Origin: Phalacrocorax aristotelis
Lineage: Eukaryota > Chordata > Aves > Suliformes > Phalacrocoracidae
Direction: 5' to 3'
Assembly (NCBI RefSeq): GCF_949628215.1
Contig: NC_134277.1
Coordinates: forward strand, 107,029,463 to 107,093,462
DNA length: 64,000 nt
Positions 13,401-25,662 of this stretch are shown here, piece by piece; position 1 is the first letter of the stretch, and each line of letters opens with the position of its first letter. The notes under the pieces are model-generated. The model searched no databases. It was not told the origin of the DNA and saw nothing but the letters and a program-made list of their open reading frames with translations. Made by a program: the position numbers and the translations under genes.

Positions 13401-15163
13401 AGAATACAACCTAGAAAGAGAATAGGTTATCTAATATTAAACACCACAAGGTTATAATCAGTCTTTTTGTATGTTTCCTGAAGTAGGCTACAACTAAAGT
13501 TAGAAGTTATTCTGGTATCTCTTTTTTTCCCTGTGAACACATAACCACAGTTAGGTCAGATTTTTTTTTTCTGCTAATAATATTAAAATTCTAGAATAGG
13601 AGAAATGAAGAATTTTACTAGAAACAGCTAATAAAGCAGTTTAAATATCATTTATGTTCTCTGTATGCAATTGTGCTGAAATCAAGAAAATACTTCCTTA
13701 ACTAAAATCTGCATATGCTATCATATAAATAATTTGCAAGGTTGCAAAGCTGAACTGTATTGAGTTATGCAAACAGCTACAATTTTTTAGAATATTTTTG
13801 TATTTATATTATAGTTTATATAATATTTAAAATAAGTATTTTCCTATCTATTTATCTTTGTTTCTTCTTATAGTGACCAAAGTTTCGCTAGGAAATACTT
13901 TCTTCTACAGCAATAACTGTGCTGCAGAAGTCACTGTTTATAAATCTGATAAGGTATGAAACTACAGATTCAAATTCTGACAAAGAAACCTTGGCTATAG
14001 TTACACTAAAATGATGGGGTTTGTCACCATGACAAAATACAAAGAAAAAAAATGATGCAAATGGAAAATTTTTTAACTTCCCAATAAAACTGACTCAGCA
14101 ACAAAAATGTTCTGGGATAATTCTCAGCACATGTGCTATCATTTCCAAATGTGAAAAACATCAGTTCTGCCACCTTTTGAAGATTGGACACACATGTATT
14201 AGCGTTTTCAGATGTTTTTTGCTCAATGTTATGGCTACATTCTGGGAGGGATACATGCTTCTGTGTAGTTAGAAACATATTCTGTTTCAACTTTACTCCA
14301 TGTGGCTCCTGCATGGGAAAAGATTTAATCAGCTGCCATATCAATTGTATTAAAACTTTTTATGGTTTAGTTAAGAAAGTCCTTACCGGTAGGTTAATCT
14401 GATTGGAGCTGACTAGTGAAGCTGAGACAACGGTACAGGCACTTGGGCTTAAGAATAAGCTGTTTCAAATGAACAGTGCCAAGGAAATACTGATAAACAG
14501 TTAAGTAACTTTGTAAATTATTTATCAATAATGATTTTTACAAGACTTAAAAATTAGTAGCAAACAATGTTTTACTGTTTGGTGGAACACTATGTACCTT
14601 ACGTACTGTGAGTCAGACTATAGTATCCAAACTCAGCACTACTGTATGATCATATAAAGTTTTTGTATAGTCAAAATAAGCTTAAAAAATCAAACCCCAT
14701 ATAATGAATATCAGAAGTCTTGCCTGGTTCATTTCCAGAAATGAACGCGGTCAGCAGATGCTGAAGAATGATGATACTAGATATCAGTTCTTCATAAAAT
14801 TTCAAAAAAAATACAACCCCAAACCCAAACAAAGCTCTACAAAGCAGATTTCAAAAGAAGCAAAAGTATCACTATTCTCATCTTCCCATAGAGAAATTAG
14901 GTGGAAAGTTATTTGACTTTATCATACTCGGAAGCATCTCTATAGCAGAACCATGAAAAAAAGAAAAGAATGTCCTGAGCATCAGTGCGGTAGTACTAAT
15001 CAGTCTATATTACCTCCCTCACAGTTAAATTTCACCTGCTCTTTGTATCGATACCAATATATTCACTATGAGACTGTAGCACTTCTTTTGGACATCCCAT
15101 GCCTCGATGAATTGTCCTGTGGGTAGGACGTTTTACTGCTAATATTCTCTGAATGCAGTCTTG
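10409..15163. other. AT-rich non-coding DNA
   Basis: No supported gene. The content is AT-rich with poly(T) tracts (about 11420-11470, 13207-13228, 13560-13570) and an AT-palindromic patch near 13785-13835. The open frames at 14024-14402 overlap on opposite strands and resemble no protein family I know. Confidence 0.6.
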
Positions 15164-15535
15164 TGCAAGCTGTCAGGGCACTGCGGGGGCCAGGAGGGCA
15201 GCTGGGGCTCCCACGGGTCCATCTGGGCAGAGCCTGGCAGCTGGGACACTGCCCCAGCAAGGGACAGGCAGCCGGGGGCACCAGGGCAGCCCCAGCCCCA
15301 GCACAGGGCACCTCCTAGGGGACAGGGATGGGGGCAGCTGAGACTGGGGCTTGAGCCCAGCTCTGGGGCCCATGGCCAGGCAGGGCAGGGCTGTGGGGAG
15401 CTGGAGACAGGCCTCGCTGGGGTGTTGCTGGGCCAGGGGCCACAATGGGGCCATGGGCAGGGTGAGGGGAGCCCCAGGGGTGGGCAGGGACAGGCAGGGC
15501 TGGCGGTGCCTCAGGGTGATGGCACAAGGCATCTA
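15164..15535 (+). repeat. GC-rich dispersed repeat, copy A
   Basis: An abrupt GC-rich block in AT-rich surroundings. It matches, in reverse complement, the block at 18951-19262: both hold the same ordered words, and a 25-base stretch at 15384-15408 is identical to the reverse complement of 18991-19015. Open frames occur in several overlapping frames on both strands (for example 15161-15700 on + and 15173-15532 on -), as expected from few stop codons in GC-rich DNA. I do not recognise the family and see no clear terminal repeats. Confidence 0.7.
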
Positions 15536-18500
15536 ATGGTCTCTTTTCCAATTCAGTCAATATCGGATATTTTAAAACAAATCAGTATAAACCAAAAATG
15601 CATTACAGAAGTCAACTTCATTACATATATGAATTTAAAAGGTATCTTTGATACCTTTAATAGTTATCTTTCATCAGCATACCTTGATACTGGCCCATGA
15701 CTTCATACCTGCATGCACAAACATGAAATTCAAAGCTAGACTTTGAACAGATCATACTCATACCATGAATCCAGTGTCTTAAACCATTTATGCTATGCTC
15801 TTTTGAGAGTTTTTCCACTATCTGACTTCAGTTTTTTGTTTCAGTGTCTTCTTGGCTTCTCCACCAGCGCTTTCCTTTGCATGGCCCTCTGCTGTGGGAT
15901 TCAGCCATCTGAGATCCACAGCCCTAGTTTGTACGACCCCTCCACCTGACCTTGGCTCCAGTTCACTGAGAAAACTTGTTTAGGTGTGAGAAAGGAGGTG
16001 AGCTAAAATTAGGCAAGCTAAGGAAAGTAAAACCAGATGGAAGTGCAACTGTTGAAGCAGCAACAGTTAACAGCTCCAGGACTCAAAGGGAAAAGTACTG
16101 ACGTAAAACCATAGGACCTTTCCCCCCTGCCAGCTCCAGGGAACTGGAAGACAGTAACTCAGCAGTAGCAGCAGCAGGGCAGGTCAGCCTGTTTGGCTGG
16201 GGCCCTTCCCCAGCCAACTGTCAGCTTGTCTGGCCTGCGAGGACTCAGCAGCTGTCAAAGGGATGGTGAGCACATCAATATCCAACCTAGGAGCTTGCTA
16301 ATCTTAGCCCGTTGTCCCATGTGTTATCCAACAAACAATCCTTTCGTACCCCTCAGCTGTATCTTGCTACAGAGATAAAAATATAGAGGGAACATTTAGA
16401 AAGGATAAAATGAGAGCACTTAATGACTTTATGTAGACTTCTCAAAATCCAAAATTAGTGACTGAAAAAGATATTTTATTCATTTTCAAAGTAGTCCCAT
16501 TTTTAGAATTTGAGCCACCCTTTTCTTTTCACCAGTGAAATGTTAGTTGAAGACAATGCTTTTGCATCAACAGTTTTGTTGCTGAAATGCATTTTCAGTG
16601 AATAACATTTTGCTGAAAATTCCTACCTCGTTCTTTGTATTTGGATTTGGTGTGGGTTTTCCATTAAAATAAAGCAGATTAAGGCATGATAGCTCTACAA
16701 AACCGAAGTTTTTAGAAACCATGTATTCATCTAACAACACTACAGAAGAATCCATATAGAAACTAATTTTCAGTTAACAGCACTCATGTTCTCAATGTAA
16801 GTGGCTAATAAAAGTACACCTAAATCAGTGTGGAGGGACACAAACCATTCTGATGAAATCCTGTTAAGAAAATCCTGCCAGGTGTCTGGAAACATAAGAT
16901 TCTCAGAACATCTAAATTCTTGCAAATTTATGTTAGTGAACTATTTCCTATCCTTGAAATTAAGACCCTAAGACACAGTGACTGTGACTTCTCAGAAAGA
17001 AATTCTCTGGTATAGCAGGTTATTAAATTCTGTCCTTTAAATCCTACTCCAGACTTTCCCTGGGACCCTGCCTCTCACACTTTCTTTGATGTTCATGGAT
17101 ATTTCAAATTCATCCATATTGTATTATGAGGTTTAATGATAAAACTATTCTTATAAAGACAGATGCTATTACAAATACAAAAAGATAATGTTAAACTATA
17201 ATTTATAACAATGATACCAGGGGAAATATAATATCTGGGATAAAGGAATGACAGAAATCACAAGAAGTTTATTTCATGTAATATGTCAACTTCTCACACA
17301 TTCTCTTTTCATTGTATAAGAACTTAAACTCCTTAATCCTTTATTTTTATTTTTTCCCCATATTGGTATGGATATAATGCAGGGTATATCTATGAATCAT
17401 ATAATATTGATTTATTTAACTCAAAGCCAAAGTAAAACACCCCAGAGTGAGATTTTTAATTATATGTGTAGTTTATACGTTCATATTCTTCAGAGCTAAT
17501 GTTCTGAACAATATAAATTTTGTCTCATGAGACTTCTGAATGGAAGGTATTACAAACATGAGATCCGACAACACCCTTATGATAATATTTTTATGTGTCT
17601 TTTCAGATGAAGTAAATGCATAAAATATATGTCACAGAGGAAGTAAATGACATAGATGACATGGAATTCAAACTCCTAGACTCTGTCAGATTAGAATCTT
17701 TAAAGATATGTGTACAAAACCAATTCTTAGATATAGGAGAAAAAGAGTGCCAAAACAAGCAAATAACTTTGAAGGAGCGTAAATAAAAATGCTGGGAGTT
17801 ATTTTTTTTAAGATTCAAACAATATTGTATGACTGTCTACTAGAACATAATGTTTTCAAATCAATAAAAGCAGAATAATTTCTGCTTCTGTGGTAGAAGA
17901 ATCAGAACAGAATAACAGCAACCCTCAAAAATATTTTTACCAGATATCTCATTTGGTCCCTCATGTTATCTCTTCCAGTTTCTGCTGCTGCTAATAATCA
18001 CAGGATGCTGACATGTGGACAACTAGTTTCTGCCAACCCAAGCAAACTGTAGTAAGCATGCTGTAATTTACAGTCCCAAGATGTTGACAGACTGGTTCAC
18101 AAGCCAACAAAACATTACTTTCTTTTGCAGCTTCAAAGCCTGAAAGGAGGACATAGAGTTCTGTGAGAATCAGTGGGATGCTGGAAAGCTAAGGCATAAG
18201 CTAAGTTGTTCCTTACAAAGATGCTGGCCATCATTCCAGAGGGGATATCACAGATCTGTCTTCAACATAACATCTGGCAACAGAGTTGTTTTCTACACAG
18301 GCTGTAAAAAATAGGCTGAGAAACTTTTTCTTCGGGTCCTCAGCCTGGCGTCCAGCTGTGTGTCATTTTTGTGCACTACCAGTTATGTAAAACAGTAATA
18401 TTTTATTCATGTAAATTGTATTGTCTATCTAATTCTGTACCTTGTGCAGGTATTTTCCTGACAAGATAAATGTGTCCTTTTGGAATTTTGGTATTTTGGG

Positions 18501-18950
18501 ACAGCGTTTAGAAAATTCTTCTGTAATTGTACTTCTGTCAATTACATGAGGTTGGAATCCTAAAAATCTCTCTAGTTTGCTATTGAAAGTTGTATCTGGC
18601 AAATGCTGAATTTTTGCATGTGTAATTGTGTCTCAAAACCCAAAAAGGATGAACGATATGTTAATACTTTCAGATTACTCTAAAGAAAAATAAATCTTAC
18701 TTTTGAACCATGGGAAAACCCTAACCTTAATTCTAAGGCTCTAACCTTGGTACAATGGGAGATCACAAACAAAGCTAGAATAGAGCAAAGGTCATCACAG
18801 ACTGGATGTCTACTGACAGAAAATGTCTCGCTCTAAAAGAAAATTCACGGTACTGTAATGTTCACTTGGATGTTTAAAATACCAGGAATGATCTTTGTGG
18901 GTTCTGCTGTATCCTTCTATTCAAACAGAAGAATCCCACTTGTTCTCTAC
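15536..18950. other. Non-coding spacer between the two GC-rich repeats
   Basis: No supported gene. A modestly GC-richer patch lies at about 16110-16260. The rest is AT-rich. The short frames at 16193-16378 and 17603-17818 have no recognisable features. Confidence 0.6.
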
Positions 18951-19262
18951 AGCCGCCAGGCCCTGCCCTTGCGACACCACAGCAGGGCCGGTCTCCAGCT
19001 CCCCACAGCCCTGCCTTGCCCGGCCATGGGACTCCTGAGCCAGGCCCACCCACGGGCCCATGTCCCATCCCAGCTTTATCCCATCCCCAGGGAGCTGCCT
19101 GATGCCCGGGGTTGGGGCTGCCCCCTGTGCCCACTGCCTGCCCGGCTCCTGGCTGGGGCGGTGGGACGGGCCCGGGCTGCCAGGCCCTGCCGTGACGGAG
19201 CTGTGGGGAGCCCCCGCTGCCCTCCCAGGCCCCTGGGACCACCAGCCCTTGCAGCAGCCTGA
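18951..19262 (-). repeat. GC-rich dispersed repeat, copy B (inverted)
   Basis: Read on the - strand this block follows copy A (15164-15535) in order, with substitutions and small indels. The 25 bases at 18991-19015 are the exact reverse complement of 15384-15408. The two copies thus form an inverted pair about 3.4 kb apart. Long frames on both strands (18858-19262 on +, 18874-19293 on -) are composition artefacts. Confidence 0.7.
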
Positions 19263-22176
19263 TGATTTCTCCTTTCATGTTGCACAGTCCCACAGGTTTG
19301 GGCTGTTGATGGATGCCCCCGTGGAGCGCTCTTCAGCTCTTCTGCCTATGTGCAACCATGGAAAGACGTCCTGCATGAAAGATGAATGTAACATGGTTTA
19401 AGCTCTTCATAACATACTGCAGCGACCCTCTTTCAAGAGAATACAACATTTCTTACGTGGAAAGTTAGCAGCCAGAGAAGTTGGTTTTCTTTACTACAGT
19501 GTCTGTTTTTTATCCCAGCTATCACATTAGCACCCCACAATCCACTTGCATCCTGTGGGCTCTACAAATAGAGCTCTGCAGATGTTTGCTATTATCCACA
19601 TTATAGAACTATTTCACCAAAGAAAAAAGCCCTGGGAATTATTCACTCTCTTAGTCAAAGGGCCTTTGAAGAAGCAAAAATGTCAGAATCATTGCAAACA
19701 AATAAAAATCTGCATGCGTGTCCATTTAAAACAACATAACATTGTTCTTCTTAAACAAAAATTAATTTATTCTCTTTAATTTATTTTTTCACCATGCAAG
19801 CATATTACAGCCCATGCTACAGTATGTCTATAAAACCCCTCCATTAGAAGGAGGAGAAAGAAAATACTTCAGTATCTGGTGGTACATGGAAATGTGTAGA
19901 CGAAGAGTTACAAACTAACTTATTCAAATTCAAGAATGGTAGTGGTCATCAAAAACATAGTGATGCATAACTTGCATAAACTAAATGGGATTATTCTTGT
20001 GAGTTTAATGAAATCTGTAGGTACTAAAATTACAGTGGTCAGTATTAAGAAGTTATTTTTCTCATTTTTACTCTGATACAGCACCTTAACCTGATATTGC
20101 AAAATAATTTTCCATTTTAACTCTAGAATATTTTAACCATGGAGTTGCCAAAGAAAGAATACAGAAGCTACAGAGCAACTATACTTATGTTTTGTCCCAA
20201 TTCTTCATGCAGATGTTTCATAGTGTCTCGCTGACAATATGTTTTCCACACACATGAAATAGGGCCTAGTGAGTGGGGAAATCAGATTTTTCACAGTACC
20301 AGGATAATGACTTATAGCAAACTATTTAAATAAAATAAATTTAAATTTTTTGTTTATTTGCTTTTGCTTACAATTGTTTCCTTCAAAATATTCTGTCCAT
20401 TTATCCTTTATGTAACTGGCAAATTATATCTATGCAATATCTAGTCTATGTATTCTGAACATACAGTTAACTGTGAATAGTAACTGACTGCTTTGGCTGG
20501 TAGGATCAGCTAAATCTAAAATCCAAGTTCTAATACAAATGCTTGTTTACTAAATTTTTTGTCAATATCTGTGATATTTATGTAGATTTGCTTACTGATT
20601 ACTATGAGAATTTAATTGGGCACATAAAATAATTCAAAATTGGTAGAGTATATTTTAAGCAAATTGATTAAAAAGGAAAACTATTAGCATCTCATTATTC
20701 ACCCTATAGTGAATAACTGAATAATTAGAAAATTCTACTAGCTACTCAGCTGCTAAAGCTGTCTCATTGATTGCATAGGCATAAGTAATTTCTTCAGATG
20801 AAAATCGTATAAAATAGCATTATTATTAGCTAGACTCTTCACAAGCAAAATGTCCATGTTACAGAATAGGTGCAGTAAGAATGATGTCATATATAGCAAA
20901 ATGCAGTATTTCAAACTAGAAAATGTAGTCTTTATACTTTGAATGTATCTGTCACTAATTTTGAGATACAATATAGGTAAGTTCTAAACATATGCTGCGA
21001 CTACTTTCAAGGCAGTACAGTTCTCACAGGAGAAAAGACCTTTGGCATCATTTTTGTAGATTTCTGCCTTTTGTGTAAGACACCTCTGGTTCATTTGCAT
21101 TTCTCTTTCCTTGACCAGTGTAGTATATTTCCCAAACATGTAGCTGAATGGCTATTTGTTAGAGTTAGTGATTTTGTACTCCAGGTGCTAGTTTTATCTT
21201 TCGACGTGGTTTTATTGCAGGACCTCAGGTTATCTCTTAAAGCTGCAGTGCATAGAAACCTCACTTCCTTTTTTTTTGTGTGTGTCTCAGTTTTCCAATC
21301 TCCAAAACAGGAAAATGTATTAAGATTTTCTGAGAATTTTGCTTTATAGGATCTACATATTGTTACTTATATGGGAACAAGCGGTGGGGGAAGCAAGAAA
21401 CTTGAAAATCTGGAATGTTCTTTGCGTCTAAAAAGTTGGGTAAACATATAAACTTTATTTTATCATCAGAGGGCAGCTATGTTTTGATTAATGCAACCGT
21501 TATCAAGGTCCTAAAAATAAATAAACAAGGATGGTCTGCCACAAGTCCAAATAGGGCACTCCTCATCTGTAAAGCCTGTATCTGAGCATATCTGAGCACT
21601 ACCTGCTTGTTACTGTATTACCATGTGTCAGCTGGCTAGAACATGATTTAGCCCATAGGGAATTCTTACTCCCTTGATGGCACTAGTCCAGGTAACCCTC
21701 TCCACCTACCCGATTTGTCCTTAGGCCATGACTGGAATCTTTATGTAATCTGCAGTGCAGCCAATTTAGTGCATTTACTTCCTAACCTCATAGTCAGCAG
21801 TTGCAGATCCACTCCGGTGTGACTGGTGAGGGACATTCACAGGCACAGGGCACTGCCCACAGAGGCAGCCAACAGACACAGGAGCTGGCACAGACAGGTG
21901 TGCAGAAAGGGCCAGATGCTCTCCCGAGAAGAGCATCCCTGCTCTCGGCAGTGGTGGTGACATCCCACACAGCACAGTCCCCAACCTCTGCTGGAGGAAC
22001 TGCCCCTGCACAGCAGGGGCCTTGACTCAGAGAGAGCTCCCAAAGGACCTGCAGCTCTGCAGAGCTGTGGCTGTAGGGAGGCTGGGGCCTCTTGCTGAGG
22101 CTGAGGCTGGGGCAGGGGCAGGTGAGCTTCTTGCCTGCCTGCTCATGATGTGACTGAGAAAAGGAGGTCACCAGCC
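19263..22176. other. Non-coding DNA with a GC-rich patch at its right end
   Basis: 19263-21790 is ordinary AT-rich sequence. From about 21800 to 22140 it becomes GC-rich, with overlapping frames on both strands and no recognisable protein. That patch abuts the LTR-like segment ending at 22779 and may belong to the same insertion. Confidence 0.5.
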
Positions 22177-22779
22177 TGTGCAACATCAGAGACGATGAGA
22201 GAAAGATTAGTGTAAGGGCATGTGGAATGGGAGACCACCTGCTTCATTAAAGTCATCACCTGATCAAGGACCTTTTCAATGCATTGATCATTATTTACTC
22301 AATAACGAATAAAGGGGGAAACCATAAACAAGAGCTCACAGAGACACAAACCTGGTCACAAACAAAGGATAACAGAGGCAATGCTAAGGACCAGAAGCCT
22401 CCAGTTGTTAACTGATGGGCCATCAAGAAACTGCAGGCACAGCAGGGCCAACCTGGACCTTGTAACTGATAAGAAGTAGGAAACAAGAACATGATGATTG
22501 GTGATATTCAAGGGTGGCCTGTGGGAGCATGCAAAACTTCTGAAGGAATGTTTAGGGGCAGGGGACTGGGGAGGAACCAAGTGGGAAATAGACTGAAAGG
22601 GCTATAAAAGGAACCAGTCACCTGTAAAACATGGCCAGCCAAGCCCATTTGTCTGAACAAGCCCTGCGCCCGATTGCTGCAGTCTGTCCTATACTTTCAT
22701 TAAATCCTTTCTTTTCTGTCTTTCTGTGGAATCTCACTCTGTATCTCACGCATGTGAGTGCTGTAAGGGCTAGGTGACA
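22177..22779 (+). mobile_element. Candidate LTR or LTR-like segment
   Basis: The layout is that of an LTR: a TATA box at 22603-22609 (GGGCTATAAAAGG), then an ATTAAA poly(A) signal at 22699-22704 about 95 bp downstream, followed by a T-rich stretch and a candidate CA end at 22778-22779. That matches U3-R-U5 order. The left border is a guess: TGTG at 22177 is one of several TG starts (22149 and 22211 are others). I saw no target-site duplication and no convincing primer-binding site. It differs from the LTR family at 9158 and 48060. The alternative is a fortuitous promoter-like sequence. Confidence 0.5.
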
Positions 22780-23240
22780 GCTACAGGTGAGACAGGTGCC
22801 AGTGGCTTTGTTGCCAGCTACTGGAGTAGGTGAGGGTCTTAGCATCAGTAGCGGGAGGGGGGCCATAGCTTTTGGGAGCATCCCTATGGGTCCCATAGAA
22901 TTTGTGTCTGGTGTGCCAGCTATGGGAAGCACCAGTAAGTGCAGAGAGGGCCAGCAAGACAGAGGGCGCAGACACCCCTGGCCTGTGGTGTCAGCAGCTG
23001 GAGTGCTTGGGGGTCTCTGTTCCAGCCACCGGGATGGGCCTGGTAGGTGTCCCAGGTGCAGCTACTGGGGGGACTGGGGTGAGCAAAGTGAGCGAGGCTC
23101 AGCGACCACAGCTGGAGCAGGACTGTGGGTCACAGCCTATGTGCCTGGTGCCAGCTGCTGGGGGTCGCTGGAGTGTTTGCAACTTCCCCAAACCTGGTGT
23201 GCATGGGGGTATGCACGTGTAATTCACTAGCAAACTTCAA
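22780..23240 (+). repeat. Degenerate GC-rich repeats following the LTR-like segment
   Basis: Variants of the word GCCAGCTACTGG recur at irregular spacing, for example near 22815, 22915, 22990, 23055 and 23150, often followed by GGAGT or GGGG. The block starts directly after the candidate LTR end, so it may be the leader region of the same retroelement or an expanded minisatellite. The frames 22787-23230 and 22902-23222 are probably translations of this repeat. Confidence 0.45.
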
Positions 23241-25476
23241 GCCAGACCAGATGGTGAGTAGGAGGCTCTGGGGAGCAAGTAAGAGGACCTGGGATCCAGG
23301 CAGTGCTATTGGACAGACAGAGGGGCTGTGCTGATCAACTTAAGGAATCTATGACTGTATACGTTCTTCTGAATCTAGAGTGGTGCATGCTTTCATTAAT
23401 GAACTTCTATCTCTACCAGCCAAAGAGGAAGAAGGAGACTTGCCTGTCTATAACTATGTTTTATGTGAGCCCTGTATGTACGTGACGCTGAAGGCAGCAC
23501 CTTGCTTGTGGCAGTCTGTGTACTCAGCCATGCCAGTGTCCTTTGTGCATCTGTATGCCTCTGGGATACACATTTAGCTTTGCTGCTGGTTGAACATGCA
23601 AAAGGGAGAGCAGTGGCCACATCCACTGTGGCCTGGGATGAAAATCCCCATCTGTCTGGGCACACTGAGTGGAGCTCCAGCGGCCAGGCAGGAGGAACCC
23701 CCGTGCCCAGAGCTGACAGAGGTGATGGTCACTTATCACATCCCTTAACAACTGGATCTTCTCCGGGACCCTTCAGGAGTCAAGACCCTTCAAGCTTCAA
23801 TAGTCTGAATAGGTGCGTGTAGAATCTGTGCTTATTGCTTTGGAAAATGGAGCCTTCCATGGAGGTGAAGGCCAGAAGGTGGTCACTTCTGGCACTCAGA
23901 GGATGGCTCCTGCTCCAGCCTCAGATCTGCAACTTTTTGACATGCAAGTGTCAGCAGTTACGTGACACTACCCAATCAGGTAGTCAGCAGGATGACCAAG
24001 AAAAGCTGTGTAAAATTGTTTATCAGCAAGGAACCACTGCTTTAGTAACTGTATTACGTCAGCTACCAACATAACTGAAAAGTCTGAAATGGAAAAGATT
24101 ATTTACTAGTTCTAAGAAACAATGAAACTTTTTTTTAAAAAAAAAACAACTGATAAAACCTAATAGGAAAGTGTATTCCAGTTTAACTTTACATCTGGTG
24201 TAGGTTCAGAGCATACGGGACATGTAAGTTATTCACCCCATACCATTGGGAGCCATTCCCTTACTAAGTGAGTGACAATAATGGAAGCTTACTCTCAAAT
24301 CCTGGATTCTGCACAGTTCCATCAAGATAAAGAACTTCCTGCCAAACGAGTCATTGTAAATTCCAAAAGCATTATTTCTTTGGCTGCAACTGTCTTTCTC
24401 CATTAAAGAAAAACAAAACTTGAAAATACAGGCATTCAGTTATCTAGACCAGGTCTAAAAATCACCAAAATGTACAAGTGATCTTTGTTTTAATTCCTAT
24501 GAATTAGATCCTAAAAAATTCACTGATAACTTTGTCCATGTGTCATTTCAAGTCTTTGCCTGACTCCTGACCCCAACTACAAGGTTCCTATTTGCCAGGC
24601 AGCATCTGCTGCACAGCAAGAATATTTCTAAATTTATCTAACCACACCATTAATAATATGTTTTGACTTAATTACACCACCAGCTATGTCAACTAACATT
24701 AATTTAAAGCATATTTTCTTTTTTTTTCTTGTTCTTTCCTCATATATGCTGAATATTGTTGCAAGAAAATGATGTGATTAAGTTGGGGAGAAAATACTGT
24801 TGAATAATTCTTTACATTTCCTCTGGATCTCCCAAAAATACCATGAAAATGTCCTGGTTCCTATAGTCAGTGATGGGCAAGTATTTCTGGCAGCCAGCAG
24901 AAGACTGAAAATTAAAGTATAATAAAGCTAAATACAAATCTTGCATAGGATAGCTCCCCAGAGTTTCCTACGTTTCTTTTGCATTAGTTATTTTCTTGGA
25001 GTTTCAAAGTATATGAAATGAGTGTTGCAACATACAGAAAATCACTACACTAAGCACAACAGAAATTCAGATGTGAAAACCACTCCTCAACTGAAGTGCA
25101 ACTGTAAGCATTAATGCCCTTAAAGACTGTCAGATGACATGATGGGCACGGGTCTGATAACTGCCAAATTAAAAAAAAACCAAAACAATCCACAAAGATA
25201 ATTTAAAAAAAACCCAACCTCCAATGCCAATTTTGTTTCACTATGGTAAAAGCTGTAAAACCACATTCTAAGTTTGGATAAGAATGTTCCCATGTTACTT
25301 GCATTGCTTGCAGTGAATATCATTAATTTTAGCTGCAGAAATTCAGTTTGACTCTCACCCACCCCACCCTGAGTAACATACAGATACCTAGCATTTAAAA
25401 CTTTGCAGGACATGCCCATGTGGAAAGAGTGGATGGGGACTTTTTAACCTAAAAGCCAAACCTAGCTGCTGGTTAA

Positions 25477-25662
25477 GAAGGCCGTGGCTGGATAACAGCG
25501 CCTGTCCACCTGCTTGCAGCTGCTTATGGCCGTGCCCAGCTGTGTTACAAGGAAGACATGAATCTGCTGGAGCTGTGCAAACAGGGCCCTGCTGTGGGTG
25601 AGTGTCAGGAGCTGCTGCGGCAGGATGACTGCAGGGATGGAAATGGGAAGAGGCTGCTGTAA
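25477..25662 (+). other. Small GC-rich open segment, unknown
   Basis: An isolated GC-rich island. On the + strand it is open for 61 codons from just after a TAA (25474-25476) to a TAA stop at 25660-25662, with no ATG at the left edge. The translation contains HLLAAAYGRAQL, which loosely recalls an ankyrin-repeat helix, but the rest does not follow that pattern. The - strand is open here too (25462-25689). It could be a decayed exon, a processed-gene fragment or a GC-rich repeat. I assign no function. Confidence 0.2.

Noticed and set aside
15161..15700. 179-codon frame as a gene
   Set aside because: It lies in the GC-rich repeat copy A, is rich in Gly/Gln/Ala and overlaps equally long frames on the other strand.
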